A DNA stretch of 64,000 bases from Shewanella sp. 1CM18E. GTDB taxonomy: Bacteria; Pseudomonadota; Gammaproteobacteria; Enterobacterales; Shewanellaceae. Position numbers and translations under genes: made by a program. The DNA lies in contig NZ_JALNTW010000013.1 of NCBI RefSeq assembly GCF_023161665.1, forward strand, positions 57,634-121,633, read 5' to 3'. Shown piece by piece: positions 53,127-62,283 of this stretch; position 1 is the stretch's first letter, and the number at the start of each line of letters is the position of its first letter. The notes under the pieces are model-generated. The model saw only the letters and a list, made by a program, of their open reading frames with translations. It made no database searches and was not told where the DNA came from.

Positions 53127-53681
53127 ATGACTAAAAAAAATCAGAAACCGGAAATTTTGCACGCTGAAGTCGTTGCTCAAAGTCGACTGTTTCAAATCGA
53201 ACAAGTGCACTTACGCTTTTCAAATCAAGTTGAGCGCCAGTATGAGCGTATGAAAGGTAATAACCGGGGCGCTGTAATGGTTGTCCCTGTGCTCAACGGC
53301 GAGCAATTACTGCTAGGGCGTGAGTATGCCGCAGGCACTCACAGCTACGAACTGGGCTTTCCTAAGGGCTTAATTGACCCGGGTGAAGAAGCTCACGAGG
53401 CAGCAAATCGCGAGCTGCAAGAAGAGATTGGCTACGGTGCTAAAAAGCTAACTCATTTAATGGAGCTAAGCTTAGCCCCGGGATACTTTGCCAGTAAGAT
53501 GCAGATCTTTATTGCAGAAGATTTGTATGAAAGCCGGCTAGAAGGCGACGAGCCAGAACCGATAGACATGGTGACTTGGCCGTTAGCGGATTGGCAGGAT
53601 TTATTGAATCAAGAAGATTTTTCTGAATCCCGTAGTGTAAGTGCTTTATTTTTAGCGCAAAAACATCTACAACTAAGTTAG
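53127..53681 (+). CDS. nudE: ADP compounds hydrolase NudE
   Basis: A 184-residue Nudix hydrolase. The Nudix box is GLIDPGEEAHEAANRELQEE followed by IGY (about residues 90-112), with the catalytic REL-EE Glu residues intact. The preceding GREYAAGTHSYELGFPKG and the following SLAPGYFASKMQIFIAEDLYE match NudE, which hydrolyses ADP-ribose, Ap3A and NADH. The ATG at 53127 has GGGA at eight bases; the upstream ATG at 53121 does not. It is followed by cysQ, as in many gammaproteobacteria. Confidence 0.93.
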   Translation: MTKKNQKPEILHAEVVAQSRLFQIEQVHLRFSNQVERQYERMKGNNRGAVMVVPVLNGEQLLLGREYAAGTHSYELGFPKGLIDPGEEAHEAANRELQEEIGYGAKKLTHLMELSLAPGYFASKMQIFIAEDLYESRLEGDEPEPIDMVTWPLADWQDLLNQEDFSESRSVSALFLAQKHLQLS

Positions 53682-53725
53682 CAAAATTCGACGTAGGTCA
53701 TGGGTATTAGGCTGTTGGAGTAGTT

Positions 53726-54535
53726 ATGAAGCCAGAGAATTATGTAGATCAGGTTATTGAAATCGCCACACTTGCAGGTAAAAAGATCCGCGATATTTAC
53801 CAAAAGGGCGATTTTGAGCGTGAGATTAAGTCTGACAATACGCCAGTGACATCTGCAGATCTCGCTGCCCATGAAATTATCACCAACGCGTTAAAGGCGC
53901 TGACTCCAGATATTCCGGTGTTATCGGAAGAAGATGCCGATATTCCTTTTGCACAGCGCTGTGATTGGCCTCGTTATTGGTTAGTGGATCCACTTGACGG
54001 TACCGGCGAGTTTATTGCCGGTAGCGGTGATTTCTCTGTGATCATTGCGCTGGTCGAGCATAACCGCCCAATTATGGGCGTGGTATATGCGCCGATGACC
54101 GAAGTTTGTTACTACGGTATCGCTGGTCTAGGGTCTTACAAACGTAAAGACGGTGTTGAAGTACGGATTAGCAGTAAGCAGCTTACTAAGGATTCCGATT
54201 CATTGCGTTTAGCTGTCAGTCGTCGTCAAGATCCACAATCTGTGATTAAGCTATTTAATCAAGATAAACACTGTGAATTGGTGGTACTAGGCGGCGCAGC
54301 GTTAAAGAGTTGCCTCATTGCTGAAGGTCGCGCTGACTGCTACGTGCGTATTGGTCCAACAGGTGAGTGGGACACAGGCGCGGCGCAAATTATTGTTGAA
54401 GAGGCGGGAGGCCAGATAATGGATCTCAACCTGCAACCTTTGACATATAACGAGCGTGAGTCGTTAGAAAACCCTAACTTTATCGTTGTTGGCTCTCCAG
54501 CCTTAGAGTGGGATCAGATCTTAATCAATGAATGA
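53726..54535 (+). CDS. cysQ: 3'(2'),5'-bisphosphate nucleotidase CysQ
   Basis: A 269-residue inositol-monophosphatase-fold enzyme that removes the 3' phosphate of PAP and PAPS, preventing build-up during sulfate assimilation. Metal-site motifs are VLSEEDADIPF (Glu pair), WLVDPLDGTGEFI (Asp-Pro-Leu-Asp-Gly-Thr) and GEWDTGAAQIIVEEAGG. The usual CysQ Lys after DGT is Gly here, a small deviation. It overlaps the GNAT gene by eight bases and follows nudE by 44. Confidence 0.94.
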   Translation: MKPENYVDQVIEIATLAGKKIRDIYQKGDFEREIKSDNTPVTSADLAAHEIITNALKALTPDIPVLSEEDADIPFAQRCDWPRYWLVDPLDGTGEFIAGSGDFSVIIALVEHNRPIMGVVYAPMTEVCYYGIAGLGSYKRKDGVEVRISSKQLTKDSDSLRLAVSRRQDPQSVIKLFNQDKHCELVVLGGAALKSCLIAEGRADCYVRIGPTGEWDTGAAQIIVEEAGGQIMDLNLQPLTYNERESLENPNFIVVGSPALEWDQILINE

Positions 54536-54989
54536 TGTGATTGAGTTTGCTCTCGCGACTAAGTCAGATCTTATCGCGATAGACGCCCTCGAACAGCAAT
54601 GCTTTGCTGGGCATTGCTATCCAGATTTTTTCTTTAGACAAGCCCTAGATTGCTGGCCACATAGTTTTTGGGTCGCAAAAGACGCGCAAGCTAAAGTGAT
54701 GGGTTACCTACTCGCATCAACAGGCGCTGAGGCCGATGTTTGCTGGATTTTATCTATTGCCGTTGCCGATACTGCTAGAGGTAAAGGCATTGGCACTAAG
54801 CTTATCTCAAAGCTGATTGAAACGCTGCCAACTCAAATAACACAAGTTAACTTAACTGTAGACCCAAACAACCCTGCCAAAGCGCTGTATGCTCGTAGTG
54901 GCTTTGTCGAACACGCCTTTGAAGCTGATTATTTTGGTGAGGGTGAGCCAAGACAAGTTATGCGCTATTTAAAACCAGAGCATACTTAA
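54528..54989 (+). CDS. GNAT-family N-acetyltransferase
   Basis: A 153-residue GNAT protein. The acetyl-CoA loop is VADTARGKGIGTKLISKLIE (about 83-102) and the C-terminal NLTVDPNNPAKALYARSGFVE is also canonical. It resembles RimI-like enzymes, but the ribosomal target motif is not conclusive. It overlaps cysQ by eight bases and lies five bases before an MFS transporter, so all three are co-transcribed. The substrate is unknown. Confidence 0.88.
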   Translation: MNDVIEFALATKSDLIAIDALEQQCFAGHCYPDFFFRQALDCWPHSFWVAKDAQAKVMGYLLASTGAEADVCWILSIAVADTARGKGIGTKLISKLIETLPTQITQVNLTVDPNNPAKALYARSGFVEHAFEADYFGEGEPRQVMRYLKPEHT

Positions 54990-54994
54990 AGCCG

Positions 54995-56704
54995 ATGATA
55001 TTTAGCCGACGTTTCTTACCCTACTTTGTTACCCAATGCTTGGGGGCGCTTAATGACAATGTGTTTAAAAACGTTTTGCTACTGTTAGTGGCTTATTCCC
55101 AAGTCGATGAGTTACCTATAGATGTAAACCTGTTTGTTAATTTGGCAGCGGGTTTATTTATCCTGCCTTTCTTACTGTTTTCTGCTCATGCGGGTCAGGT
55201 TGCTGATTACGTCGATAAAGCATTATTAATTAGAAGATTAAAGCTGCTTGAGTTGGGCATTATGTCGGTGGCGATTTTTGCGATTGTTAGTCATAGCTAT
55301 CTGATAATGCTGCTATTACTGTTTTTAATGGGTGTACAGTCAGCTTACTTTGGCCCTGTTAAATACTCACTGTTACCGCGGGTACTGGATAATAGCGAGC
55401 TGGTGTCGGGTAATGCTTGGGTTGAGATGGGCACTTTTCTCGCTATCTTGGCCGGTACTATTTCTGCAGGACTGATTGTTGCCAGCAATAATGCAGCATC
55501 TCTGGCGGCTGCCAGCGTGTTTATTTTGGCCTTGATTGGTGCATTTGCTAGCTGGTTTATTCCAAGTATTCCGGCCCATTCTACGCAAAAACCGCATTTT
55601 TCTATTGTTGCTGCAACTCTTGCTAGTATTAAAAAAGCGCGCCGCACGCCGGGTATTTGGATAGCCATTTTGGCCATAAGCTGGTTTTGGTTTGTGGGCG
55701 CAACTTATCTCACTCAATTTCCGAATTTTGCGCGGGTGACCTTGCATGCAGATCCTACAGTGGTTTCTTTATTGTTATTGCTGTTCTCTGTGGGTATCGC
55801 CGTCGGTTCTTTCGTTTGTGAGCGCCTGTCTTGTCGCCAAGTTGAGTTAGGTATTATGCCGCTAGGTTTAGCCTTACTTGCAGGCTTTGGTATTGACCTG
55901 TACTTTTCGATCCCTGCTAAACCTGAGCTAGCAGCGCTTTATAATCTACAAGGCTTTATAGGCGCAGCGAGTCATTATCGACTGATGCTGGATCTGTTTA
56001 TGATAGGTGTGGGCGGCGGCTTATTTATCGTGCCCTTATACACTTACATACAGGCTCGCGCTAAAGATGGCGAGTGTGCGCAAGCTATTGCCAGTAACAA
56101 CATCATTAATGCGCTATTTATGGTGACTTCGGCGATATTTGCCATGCTGATTTTGAATGTTTTTCAGTGGCAAATTGAGCAACTGTTCTTACTATTAGCT
56201 GCGGCTAATGTGCTGGTGTTATTTGGGTTATTGCTAGGGTGGCCAGAGTTGTTGCTAAGTATAAGCAGTTACTATCATCGCAGAGTTAAATATAAAGTCA
56301 GCTTGGATGATCCTAGTGCATTGCATAAACAAGCTGAGCTGCTTGTGGTGTCTGATAACTTAAGTTGGCGAGACATGATGCTGCTTTACGGTAGTTTTAC
56401 CCACCCAGTACATTTTGCGGATGGCATGGCTCAAAGCTTAAGTATCAATCGACTTTATCGTCGTGCATTATCGCGTACGCTTTTGGGTATTAGTAATCTG
56501 ATTAATGATAATAGAACTGCAAATATTGCGATTGCTGAGCTTGATGTCGACAGTGTTATTTGCGTTAGTGCTACGCAGTTAAAGCAAGCTCAGGCAGCGC
56601 TAAAAGATTACACTTGTGTCGCTGCCAAGGTGATTGAAGTGACAGCTAAAGATGATGCAGCAAAGCGATTAGTGGTAGAAATACGCCCACTAACCGCTGC
56701 CTAG
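54995..56704 (+). CDS. MFS transporter (LplT-like) with a truncated, degenerate acyltransferase-like C-terminus
   Basis: A 569-residue protein. Residues 1 to about 420 form a 12-span MFS transporter; FLPYFVTQCLGALNDNVFKN at the start and GPVKYSLLPRVLDNSELVSGNAW are signatures of the lysophospholipid transporter group (LplT and the MFS part of Aas-like fusions). Residues about 430-569 resemble the beginning of a PlsC acyltransferase, ELLVVSDNLSWRDMMLL; the catalytic H-x4-D is N455-x4-D460, so His is lost, and no FPEG-type motif or AMP-ligase domain follows. It is probably a transport protein derived from a transporter-acyltransferase-ligase fusion. Lysophospholipid flipping is inferred from the family. 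Confidence 0.78.
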   Translation: MIFSRRFLPYFVTQCLGALNDNVFKNVLLLLVAYSQVDELPIDVNLFVNLAAGLFILPFLLFSAHAGQVADYVDKALLIRRLKLLELGIMSVAIFAIVSHSYLIMLLLLFLMGVQSAYFGPVKYSLLPRVLDNSELVSGNAWVEMGTFLAILAGTISAGLIVASNNAASLAAASVFILALIGAFASWFIPSIPAHSTQKPHFSIVAATLASIKKARRTPGIWIAILAISWFWFVGATYLTQFPNFARVTLHADPTVVSLLLLLFSVGIAVGSFVCERLSCRQVELGIMPLGLALLAGFGIDLYFSIPAKPELAALYNLQGFIGAASHYRLMLDLFMIGVGGGLFIVPLYTYIQARAKDGECAQAIASNNIINALFMVTSAIFAMLILNVFQWQIEQLFLLLAAANVLVLFGLLLGWPELLLSISSYYHRRVKYKVSLDDPSALHKQAELLVVSDNLSWRDMMLLYGSFTHPVHFADGMAQSLSINRLYRRALSRTLLGISNLINDNRTANIAIAELDVDSVICVSATQLKQAQAALKDYTCVAAKVIEVTAKDDAAKRLVVEIRPLTAA

Positions 56705-56746
56705 TTAGCCTATAAACTGGCAGCAGCGAGTGAGAGACTTAGTGTT

Positions 56747-57844
56747 TTATTGGTTATCTAACCATTGATGCATGGCTTGGTGATCGCCTTTAAAGATAAT
56801 CCGTTCAGCCTTTTTATCAATCTGATATTGATACATAGGGTCGTAGTACTTCACCAGTAGCAATTCAATCCAGGCTAAGTGCGCACTGGTATCGTTTTGG
56901 TTAAGCTGAATCGATAGCGCATTGCTAATCATTGCTTGCAGCTCATCATGGCGTTTACCGCCAAGGCGTTTCTGAATCCCGGTAATACTCTGGGCTAGGT
57001 ATTGTGAGAACGCCTCAAAGCCTTCAGTTTCACCAAGTCTTTGAACATAACCGCTATGCATCTTATGTACATATTCGTTTAACAGGCGTGTTAAGCGAGC
57101 GTCTAGTGACTCCTCTAATACCAATACATTGGCAGCCTGCATACCTGCATAAAATGCTTGCGGTAGAGCTGAACGGCCAATGAGATAGCTTTCATCTTCA
57201 AGCAGTAAGTGTTTAGCTGCACTGTCTTGATGCTTCAGCAGCGCGACACCAAGCGCATTCTCAAAGTTGATTTGGCTTGGCTGACCTTCGTGGTAACGAC
57301 CAAAGCTAGAGCCTCTGTGGTGCGCTAACCCTTCAAGATCAATGGCCTCTTGGCGCTTTAATAGAAAATCTGTTTTACCGCTGCCAGTAATGCCGCTTAA
57401 TATCAGCATAGGTTTAGCTTGTGGTGCAGTATCAATGGTTTCAATTAAAAACTGGCGCATGGCCTTGTAGCCACCTTCGATAAACGGAATATCTAAGCCA
57501 GCTTCTTTTAGCCATTGTTGGGTTAGTTGTGAGCGGAGTCCACCACGAAAGCAGTAAAGATAGCCATTAGGGTTGTCGCTAAAAAATTGAACCCAGGCAG
57601 CGACTCTTTGCTGTTTTACATCGCCATTCACCAATGAATGACCTAGCTCTATCGCAGCTTGTTGACCTTGCTCTTTGTAGCAAGTGCCTACTAGGCGGCG
57701 CTCTTCATCCTCCATAAGTGGATGATTAACGCTGGCAGGGAAGGCACCTTTGTCAAACTCGATGGGCGCACGCGCATCCATTATTGGGTGATCGCTAACG
57801 AGTATGCGTCGATATTCGCTAGCGGGCACTTTATTGAATGACAT
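56747..57844 (-). CDS. mnmH: tRNA 2-selenouridine synthase MnmH (SelU)
   Basis: A 365-residue enzyme that replaces sulfur by selenium in the wobble 2-thiouridine of certain tRNAs (through a geranylated intermediate). The rhodanese domain has Cys98 in YLYCFRGGLRSQL and the P-loop domain has GITGSGKT (151-158). The C-terminal half has HHRGSSFGRYHEGQPSQINF and LLLEDESYLIG. It overlaps the stop of selD by one base (TAATG), so the selenium donor and user are co-translated. Confidence 0.95.
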   Translation of the reverse strand: MSFNKVPASEYRRILVSDHPIMDARAPIEFDKGAFPASVNHPLMEDEERRLVGTCYKEQGQQAAIELGHSLVNGDVKQQRVAAWVQFFSDNPNGYLYCFRGGLRSQLTQQWLKEAGLDIPFIEGGYKAMRQFLIETIDTAPQAKPMLILSGITGSGKTDFLLKRQEAIDLEGLAHHRGSSFGRYHEGQPSQINFENALGVALLKHQDSAAKHLLLEDESYLIGRSALPQAFYAGMQAANVLVLEESLDARLTRLLNEYVHKMHSGYVQRLGETEGFEAFSQYLAQSITGIQKRLGGKRHDELQAMISNALSIQLNQNDTSAHLAWIELLLVKYYDPMYQYQIDKKAERIIFKGDHQAMHQWLDNQ

Positions 57845-58884
57845 TAAATCAGCTCCACGGTTTTACCCGCATTGTTTTCAATTAGCTGACCAATACAAAT
57901 AGGCTCAATGCCATTTTCTGCAAGTAAAGCTGTTAGTGCCGCTTCACCCTCTTCGGCAACGGCAATAAGTAAGCCGCCGCTGGTTTGTGGGTCGCAAATA
58001 ATCGCTTTTTGCTCATCTGTTAGTGTTGGTAAGTGCTCACCATAACTGTCGAAGTTTCTGTGGGTACCACCAGGAATACAGCCTAATTCTAAATAGTGGC
58101 GTGCGTTTGGTAACAGCGGCAATAAACTGACATCAATCTTAGCGCTAAGGTTGGCGCCGTGGCACATCTCAAGTAGATGACCTGCTAGACCGAAGCCTGT
58201 TACGTCTGTTAGTGCGTTAACTTGCGGAATTTTAGCGATTTTAGGGCCAAGAATATTCAATTGGCACATGGCTTCGGCTGCCGTGTTTAGGTCTGCATCG
58301 GCAAGTTTCTTCTGCTTTTGTGCAGTAGTCAAAATGCCAATCCCTAAAGGCTTAGTCAGGTAAAGCTTATCGCCAGCTTTAGCGGTATCGTTTTGCTTTA
58401 ACTCTTCCAGCGGAATTTGCCCAGTAACAGCTAAACCAAAGATAGGCTCTGGCGAATCAATACTGTGACCACCGGCTAGCATAATACCTGCGTCAGCACA
58501 GGCTTTACGCCCGCCATCAACCACTTGCTGAGCCACTTCTGCAGGCAGTTTATTCACCGGCCAGCCCAAAATAGCAATCGCCATCATAGGTGTGCCGCCC
58601 ATGGCGTAAATATCACTAATCGCGTTCGTCGCAGCAATGCGACCAAAGGTAAATGGGTCATCAACAATAGGCATGAAAAAGTCGGTAGTACTGATAATGC
58701 CTGTGGTTTCATTGAGCTTATAAACCGCAGCATCATCACGTGTCTGGTTACCTACCAGCAGATTAGGATCATCAAAAACGGGTAACTGAGTGGCAAGAAT
58801 GGTTCCCAGCACTTTCGGTGAAATTTTGCAGCCGCAGCCCGCACCGTGGCTATATTCGGTAAGTTTGATTTCTGAATCTGACAT
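57844..58884 (-). CDS. selD: Selenophosphate synthase SelD (Cys form)
   Basis: A 346-residue enzyme making selenophosphate from selenide and ATP. The catalytic loop is SHGAGCGCKISPKVL with Cys17 and Lys20, so it is the Cys form with no selenocysteine. GNQTRDDAAVYKL, TTDFFMPIVDDPFTFGRIAA and LTDVTGFGLAGHLLEM are standard. The start at 58884 gives the usual length; the frame runs 27 codons further upstream without family match. With mnmH it supplies tRNA selenation; no selA or selB is in view. Confidence 0.96.
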   Translation of the reverse strand: MSDSEIKLTEYSHGAGCGCKISPKVLGTILATQLPVFDDPNLLVGNQTRDDAAVYKLNETTGIISTTDFFMPIVDDPFTFGRIAATNAISDIYAMGGTPMMAIAILGWPVNKLPAEVAQQVVDGGRKACADAGIMLAGGHSIDSPEPIFGLAVTGQIPLEELKQNDTAKAGDKLYLTKPLGIGILTTAQKQKKLADADLNTAAEAMCQLNILGPKIAKIPQVNALTDVTGFGLAGHLLEMCHGANLSAKIDVSLLPLLPNARHYLELGCIPGGTHRNFDSYGEHLPTLTDEQKAIICDPQTSGGLLIAVAEEGEAALTALLAENGIEPICIGQLIENNAGKTVELI

Positions 58885-59024
58885 GAGCTTAAATCGCCCT
58901 AAAAAGGTAAGTAGCCGATCATAATAGACCCATACCCCAGTGACTTCAATCAACCGCAAGTACAAGTTGAGACTTGGGGCTTATCCTATAGAGAATAAAC
59001 AACTCAATTGGTAATTTTTGACCT

Positions 59025-59054
59025 GAAAATAAAAAGCCGCTCTAGGGAGCAGCT
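59025..59054 (-). terminator. Rho-independent terminator of the desaturase gene
   Basis: On the minus strand AGCTGCTC / GAGCGGCT (one wobble) encloses CCTA and is followed by TTTTTATTTT. The right arm ends 15 bases past the desaturase stop. Confidence 0.85.
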
Positions 59055-59068
59055 ATTTGAGTTGCGGA

Positions 59069-60175
59069 TTAACCAAAGCTGGCAGTAAGGCTGTGCCAGC
59101 TTTTTTGCTGTTGCTTAAAGCGCTGCTTTAGCTCTTTTACTTGGCTAAGCAGATGCTTATCAGCAAGCTGTTGCCTCTTGGCCTCAAGCAAGGCTTTTTT
59201 GGCTGCGTAATATTCAGCAAGGTGAGTTTTTAAGGTTTCATACTCGGTTTGAAGTTTGTCGATAAGCTCTTCACTATTTGGTAAGTGTGCCACCTTATTC
59301 TGGGTACGTTTCAGCTGCATTTGCAAGCGTGCATGTTCAATTCTTTCTTGCGGCACAACGCGACGGCTATCTGCTAACCCAACTAATGCTAAGCCATCAA
59401 TTAGCCATTTTGTTGGGTCGTACTGCCACCAATGAATACCGTTGCGGTAGTCATTTTCAAAAATATGATGGTAGTTGTGATAGCCCTCGCCATAGGTTAA
59501 TAGCGCCAAGAAGCCATTATCGCGAGCGGTATTTTTATCTGTATACGGCTGTGAGCCCCAGATATGCGCTAAAGAGTTAATAAAGAAGGTGCAGTGATGC
59601 ACCACAACTAGGCGTAACAATCCAGCTAACAGAAGCATGCCGAGTATGTCACCGTTTAACCAACCTAATAGTATTGGTAAACCAAAGTTCATTATTAGCA
59701 GTAGCGGCAGGTAATACTTGTGCTGCCACATGACGATTTTATCGTTTTGCAGATCACGTACGTTTTTATAATCGTGGTAACGCTGTGATTGATATTCGCG
59801 CAGCATCCAACCTATGTGGCTGTACCAAAACCCCATCTTGGCTGAGTAGGGGTCTTTGTCGTTATTATCGACATGCTTGTGGTGAACTCGATGGTCGGAA
59901 GACCAGTGCAGTGCGCTGTTTTGCAGGGCGAGCGCGCCACCTAGAGCATATAAGAATCTGATTGAAGCGTGAGCTTTATAGGTACGGTGCGACCACAATC
60001 TGTGGTAACCACCGGTAATAGATAGGCCGCTAGCAAAAGCAAGCACCACAAAGGCTAGCCACTCGATAGCTTCAAATCCGTGTGCAATACCGTACCAAGG
60101 CACGAAGATTACAGCAGAGGCGAATGTGATGGTGAATAGGCTCACATTCATCCAGATGATTGGAGGTTTTTTCAT
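59069..60175 (-). CDS. Acyl-CoA/fatty acid desaturase (delta-9 type) with C-terminal coiled coil
   Basis: A 368-residue membrane di-iron desaturase. The three His boxes are GGYHRLWSHR (His58, His63), DHRVHHKH (His95-99) and EGYHNYHHIFEND (about 230). Hydrophobic pairs (about 9-50 and 155-195) flank the boxes. It introduces a double bond into saturated acyl chains for membrane fluidity in the cold. The last 90 residues are a charged helical segment rich in Leu, Gln, Lys and Glu that probably forms a coiled coil. A FabR palindrome lies 21 bases upstream of the start, and FabR is divergent, so expression should be under FabR control. Confidence 0.92.
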   Translation of the reverse strand: MKKPPIIWMNVSLFTITFASAVIFVPWYGIAHGFEAIEWLAFVVLAFASGLSITGGYHRLWSHRTYKAHASIRFLYALGGALALQNSALHWSSDHRVHHKHVDNNDKDPYSAKMGFWYSHIGWMLREYQSQRYHDYKNVRDLQNDKIVMWQHKYYLPLLLIMNFGLPILLGWLNGDILGMLLLAGLLRLVVVHHCTFFINSLAHIWGSQPYTDKNTARDNGFLALLTYGEGYHNYHHIFENDYRNGIHWWQYDPTKWLIDGLALVGLADSRRVVPQERIEHARLQMQLKRTQNKVAHLPNSEELIDKLQTEYETLKTHLAEYYAAKKALLEAKRQQLADKHLLSQVKELKQRFKQQQKSWHSLTASFG

Positions 60176-60195
60176 TATAGTTCTATCTCTCGTTG

Positions 60196-60213
60196 AGCGT
60201 ACATCTGTACGCT
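60196..60213. promoter_or_regulatory. FabR operator
   Basis: The sequence agcgtacatctgtacgct is a perfect 8+8 palindrome with a 2-base centre, matching the known FabR site form AGCGTACA-N2-TGTACGCT. It stands between the divergent desaturase and fabR genes, 21 bases before the desaturase ATG. Confidence 0.9.
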
Positions 60214-60313
60214 AATTTAACGTGGATAGTGATCTTGGTCAAGTTTGTTGATGCTGCGTTTTGTGTTAAAAAGCGGTATTATTCAAGGAATAATTTTTGT
60301 AAGTAGGTTCAAG

Positions 60314-60928
60314 ATGGGCATTAGAGCACAACAAAAAGAGAAAACGCGGCGGGCACTTGTCGATGCGGCATTTAGTCAATTAAGCGCTGAGCGTAGCTTT
60401 TCTAGCCTGAGTTTGCGTGAAGTTGCACGTGAAGCGAATATTGCTCCCACTTCCTTCTATCGCCACTTTAAAGATATGAATGAACTGGGCTTAACCATGG
60501 TTGATGAAGGTGGTTTAACCCTCAGGCAGATGATGCGTAAAGGTCGTCAGCGTGCTGAAGCGGGCGGTAGCGTTATTCGTATTTCTGTTGAAACCTTTAT
60601 GGAAGTGCTTGAATCTAACCCAAACGTTTTCCGCATTCTATTACATGAACGTTCAGGTACCTCTGCACCTTTTAGGGGCGCAGTAGCTCGAGAAATTGAA
60701 CACTTTATTTCTGAATTGGCGCATTATACTGAGGCAACCGCTAATCGTTCTCCAGAACTAGCACATGCTCAGGCTGAAGCATTAGTAACATTAGTGTTCA
60801 ACGCTGGCGCTGCCGCGTTAGATATGAAACGTGCAGACCGTAAAATTTTGGCTGACCGTTTAGTTATCCAGCTGCATATGATCGCTAAAGGCGCTGAAGC
60901 GCTACAGCATAAAAAAGAGCAGAAGTAA
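60314..60928 (+). CDS. fabR: Unsaturated fatty acid repressor FabR (TetR family)
   Basis: A 204-residue TetR regulator. The DNA-binding domain at the N-terminus reads MGIRAQQKEKTRRALVDAAF, then SLREVAREANIAPTSFYRHF, nearly identical to E. coli FabR. The C-terminal part has the FabR-specific DEGGLTLRQMMRKGRQRA and NVFRILLHERSGTSAPFR. FabR senses acyl-chain saturation and represses unsaturated fatty acid genes. The ATG at 60314 matches the family start; an extension to 60245 is unrelated. The divergent desaturase and the palindrome between them show a probable target. Confidence 0.95.
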   Translation: MGIRAQQKEKTRRALVDAAFSQLSAERSFSSLSLREVAREANIAPTSFYRHFKDMNELGLTMVDEGGLTLRQMMRKGRQRAEAGGSVIRISVETFMEVLESNPNVFRILLHERSGTSAPFRGAVAREIEHFISELAHYTEATANRSPELAHAQAEALVTLVFNAGAAALDMKRADRKILADRLVIQLHMIAKGAEALQHKKEQK

Positions 60929-60943
60929 TCGAATGATTAAACG

Positions 60944-60973
60944 AAAAACGGCATCCTAAGGATGCCGTTTTTT
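60944..60973. terminator. Bidirectional terminator between fabR and trmA
   Basis: Arms aaaaacggcatcc and ggatgccgttttt with a three-base loop and T runs on both strands. Genes on either side converge. Confidence 0.94.
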
Positions 60974-60987
60974 ATTGGGCTGGGAGC

Positions 60988-62085
60988 TTATTTCTTTTCA
61001 AGAAATACACCAGACTCCATATGGTCGGTATATGGGAACTGATCAAATAACGCAAAACGAGTGATGTTGTGAGTTTTGCTTAGTTCGCCTAAATTGTCGA
61101 TCAAGGTATGCGGGTTACAAGAGATATAAACGATACGCTCATAACCTTGCACTAGCTTCACGGTGTCTGCATCTAATCCAGCGCGAGGTGGATCGACGAA
61201 AATGGTATTACAGTTATAGCTATCTAAGTCGATACCTTCTAAACGTCTAAAGCTACGCTTTTTCGCCATCGCTTCAGTAAAATCTTCAGCAGACATACGA
61301 ATGATCTGCAAGTTATCGACTTGGTTAACTTTAATGTTGTACTGCGCAGACTCAACAGAAGGTTTAGCAAGTTCAGTTGCTAATACACGGTCAAAGTTTT
61401 GTGCCAACGCAATAGAGAAGTTACCGTTACCGCAGTAAAGCTCTAGTAAATCACCCGTGCTATTTTTGGTGACATCAATAGCCCATTCAAGCATCTTCAC
61501 TGACACTTTACCGTTAGGCTGAGTGAAACTGTTTTCAATTTGATGATATTGCAGCTGTTTACCTGCCACATTAAGTGACTCAACGACAAAGTCTTTATCT
61601 AAAATGATTTTTTGCTTACGTGCACGGCCGATCAAATTAACATTAAACTGAGTGCTTAATGTTTGCTTTAAGATTTTAGCCTGCTGTTCCCATTCGCTAT
61701 CTAGTTGCTTATGGTAAAGCAGTGATACTAAGATCTCGCCACTTAGGGTTGATAAGAAATCAATCTGGAATAAACGATGACGTAAAATAGTGTTTGGCTT
61801 TAATAGCTCGACTAACGCAGGCATCATTTTGTTAATCAATTCGCTGGCAGGCAGGAACTGATCACAGCGAACTTTGCTATTTAGCTCTTTATCGAACATA
61901 TAGTAGTAAAGATCTTCGCCTTCATGCCAAACACGAAATTCAGCACGCATACGGTAATTAGCAGGCTCTGAGCTAAATGCTTCAAGCTCTGGAGTGTCAA
62001 AATCAGCAAATAACTGAGTTAACTTGACGCGCTTTGCTTCGAGCTGCACATCATAGGTTGTAGGATCCATTGCTGCTAAATTCAT
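60988..62085 (-). CDS. trmA: tRNA (uracil-5-)-methyltransferase TrmA
   Basis: A 365-residue enzyme methylating U54 of tRNAs (E. coli TrmA has 366). The SAM motif is DLLELYCGNGNFSIALA, the catalytic region VDPPRAGLD and the nucleophile Cys in VYISCNPHTL. The N-terminal SEPANYRMRAEFRVWHEGED is a TrmA signature that separates it from RlmC/RlmD, which carry iron-sulfur clusters. It is next to murI, as in E. coli (which has btuB between). Confidence 0.96.
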   Translation of the reverse strand: MNLAAMDPTTYDVQLEAKRVKLTQLFADFDTPELEAFSSEPANYRMRAEFRVWHEGEDLYYYMFDKELNSKVRCDQFLPASELINKMMPALVELLKPNTILRHRLFQIDFLSTLSGEILVSLLYHKQLDSEWEQQAKILKQTLSTQFNVNLIGRARKQKIILDKDFVVESLNVAGKQLQYHQIENSFTQPNGKVSVKMLEWAIDVTKNSTGDLLELYCGNGNFSIALAQNFDRVLATELAKPSVESAQYNIKVNQVDNLQIIRMSAEDFTEAMAKKRSFRRLEGIDLDSYNCNTIFVDPPRAGLDADTVKLVQGYERIVYISCNPHTLIDNLGELSKTHNITRFALFDQFPYTDHMESGVFLEKK

Positions 62086-62283
62086 ATCTTGATCACCGTA
62101 GGCATTAAATTAGGGGCGGAATATTATACTAGATAGCTGGGATGTCCAGTTTCTCGCTTCCGATTTTACCTAGCTTGTGGGAAAATTCTAAAGCAATATA
62201 GTTAATCCTGCTGCTCGATAGTATGTTTGAGCGCGCACCTTTATACAAACTGATGTCATTTTATCTTATCGCGGAGAATACTT

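Noticed and set aside
57844..58965. Selenocysteine in SelD
   Set aside because: The codon at position 17 is an ordinary Cys codon, with no in-frame TGA.
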